Source of the DNA: Mesostigma viride
Lineage: Eukaryota; Streptophyta; Mesostigmatophyceae; Mesostigmatales; Mesostigmataceae
Reading direction: 5' to 3'
Length of the DNA: 64,000 nt
Assembly (NCBI GenBank): GCA_009746045.1
Contig: RPFO01000213.1
Coordinates: forward strand, 5,944,427 to 6,008,426
Shown: positions 62,634 to 64,000 of the stretch, piece after piece
Numbering within the stretch: position 1 is the stretch's first letter
Layout of the letters: each line of letters opens with the position of its first letter
Position numbers and translations under genes: made by a program
Notes under the pieces: model-generated
Told to the model about the DNA's origin: nothing
Database searches by the model: none
What the model saw: only the letters and a program-made list of their open reading frames with translations

Positions 62634-62808
62634 GGCGCATGGCGATCCAACGCCGTTGAAGGACTAGGGTAGTTGTCTGAGAGGAAAGACGCGATGTATC
62701 AAGGAGACGGCAACCAGCGCAGGCCAGAAATCGGGAGAATCCGGACCATGGTAGCTCGAGCCTGCCGTTATATTGTCCGCGTGTTCGAGTCGTTCAGGAT
62801 GATGAATA
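62634..62808. mobile_element. family C fragment and SINE-like copy on minus
   Basis: 62634-62695 matches the family C repeat. From 62700 a minus-strand SINE copy (CAAGGAGACGGCAACCAGCG ...) extends to about 62808. A more diverged minus-strand copy lies at 62465-62500. Confidence 0.7.
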
Positions 62809-62959
62809 GTTGTCTCTCTTCATGTAGCCCTGATTCCACGACATTGGATCGTCATGCTGGCGTCCGGCCAGGAATAGTCGCCCGACCTAGCCTGGACCCC
62901 CTGCCGATACCGCGATATCTCCAACTAATTACCCCCTGCCGATACCGCGGGCCCTCGTC

Positions 62960-63620
62960 GCCCCTTGCTGCATTGGCCAACGCCGCGGCACCACTCGCTG
63001 CGCATCGCTACCTACAATGTCCGCACCCTGCCCGGGGGGGATGCCCCCCCACGGGCCAACGAGCTGGTCCACTACTGCCGCCTATATGGTATTGACGTGC
63101 TCGGTGTTCAAGAGCACCGGCGCTCATCTACGTGTCATCCTTGCACTCGACAGTGGCAACTGCTGCGAGGCCCGGCGCATGGGTCAAGGGGGGGCATGGG
63201 CTTGTTGTGCTCCCCCACCGCTGCCGCCCAACTCGTGGACCACAAACTTTGCTCTAATCGGATCCTGCTGTGCACTTTCCGCTCCCTTGAAGGACGGAAC
63301 CGCCCCACTAGCTATGCTCTCAGTCATTGTCGGCTATGCCCCACACGCTGGGCACCCTGCCGAATGACGGCGAAGCGCTTTTCAACCAGTTGCTTGACCT
63401 TGAGCGAAAGATCCCACGTCAATTTACATCGTTGCCACATCTTGGTGGATGCCAATGCGACGTACCTGCCCGTCATGGGCCGCGGGGGCTGCATGTACGC
63501 GCCGCGCCTAACGTACAGCAATGCCAACCCCCCCCTCCTTGAGCAACTACTCACTGAGGGTGACTTTCAACAGCTGCCAATACGCTGTAAATTTGCTAAG
63601 CCTGTCCGCCTGATGCGCTA
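62960..63620 (+). pseudogene. LINE ORF2 apurinic-type endonuclease domain, frameshifted
   Basis: The frame from 62965 reads SLRIATYNVRTLPGGDAPPR, ELVHYCRLYGIDVLGVQEHR R, then GGMGLLCSPTAAA, and later HILVDANATYLPVMGRG and LTYSNANPPLLEQLLTEGDF. TYNVRTL, the Glu of VQEHR and VDANA match the start, metal-binding and later motifs of the endonuclease/exonuclease/phosphatase fold in non-LTR retrotransposons. The middle (LSVIVGYAPHA) is in another frame, so the copy is broken. No reverse transcriptase follows before the window ends. Confidence 0.8.
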
Positions 63621-64000
63621 GTGACCTTTGTGGGCCCCCCGCGCAGGGCTGCTGCATGGCTCGAGTGCTGACCGGACGGTTTTACGTGTACACCTGTACT
63701 CGAGTTCTCTACTTGTCTCCTCCGTCCCGCAACATGCGGTTCACTTGTCTTCTCCCGGTTAGGGCTAAGTTTTGCAATCGAAAAAGATAAGTCCTCTAGG
63801 TAAGTCCAGATTACCACTTTTTTCTCCTGTTGGGCCTGCACCAGGATGCAGAGAGAGTCCCCTGTGGCCTGCCCCTTTGAGGCAGAGAGAGCTAGCTAGC
63901 TAGGGCACCCGCCCTCCTCGTTGCATGTATAGCTACTAGGGGTTGAAGGTACTCCTTTAGGTACTCACGTCTCTTTAGGTAGGTACTCACGTGACACATG
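63621..64000. other. no gene seen
   Basis: Unique sequence ending in GTACTCACGTGACACATG, which resembles the CTCACGTGA phrases near 1120-1750. No coding frame was recognised. Confidence 0.4.

Overview
This window looks like nuclear DNA of a photosynthetic eukaryote, most likely a green alga. It carries four intron-containing protein genes. Two of them encode proteins with Ser/Ala/Arg-rich plastid-type leaders, and one is a plant-type plastid pyruvate dehydrogenase E2. Introns are GT-AG, the exons are GC-rich, and the space between genes is packed with LINE-like, SINE-like and DNA transposons plus long microsatellites. The repeat style reminds me of prasinophytes such as Cymbomonas, but that is recollection, not a search result.
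Layout. 1-4400: unique sequence, short retroelement copies with TTAA-type tails, and a 21-bp minisatellite split by one of them. 4400-10273: a 218-bp satellite hit by a 461-bp MITE, then an inverted MITE copy that holds a 3.4-kb PIF/Harbinger transposon with a decayed transposase. 10744-21661 (+): a ten-exon GH5 endo-beta-1,4-mannanase. 22236-31090: a graveyard of LINE copies; one LINE ORF2 is split by a 3,976-bp DNA transposon with 22-bp TIRs and an 8-bp target duplication. 32969-36613 (-): a five-exon, probably plastid-targeted AGE-family (N-acylglucosamine 2-epimerase-like) protein. 38194-43946 (+): a five-exon BCAS2/SPF27 splicing factor. 44000-48357: LINE and SINE relics and unassigned sequence. 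48358-54976 (+): the five-exon plastid dihydrolipoamide acetyltransferase. 55800-64000: more LINE ORF1/ORF2 fragments, a direct repeat with a tRNA-like motif, and a 1.9-kb TIR element with an 11-bp target duplication.
The four genes have unrelated jobs (wall or storage mannan breakdown, sugar epimerisation, pre-mRNA splicing, plastid acetyl-CoA supply) and form no operon-like unit. The epimerase-like gene and the splicing-factor gene are divergent, about 1.6 kb apart.
Two patterns stand out. First, at least six introns in the three plus-strand genes contain imperfect duplicates of their own exon/intron junction, so intron growth seems to start at splice sites. Second, one SINE-like family leaves ultra-short 3'-end insertions (12-90 nt) with clean target duplications, and several LINE-like families share a covarying stem-loop next to palindromic TTAA tails.
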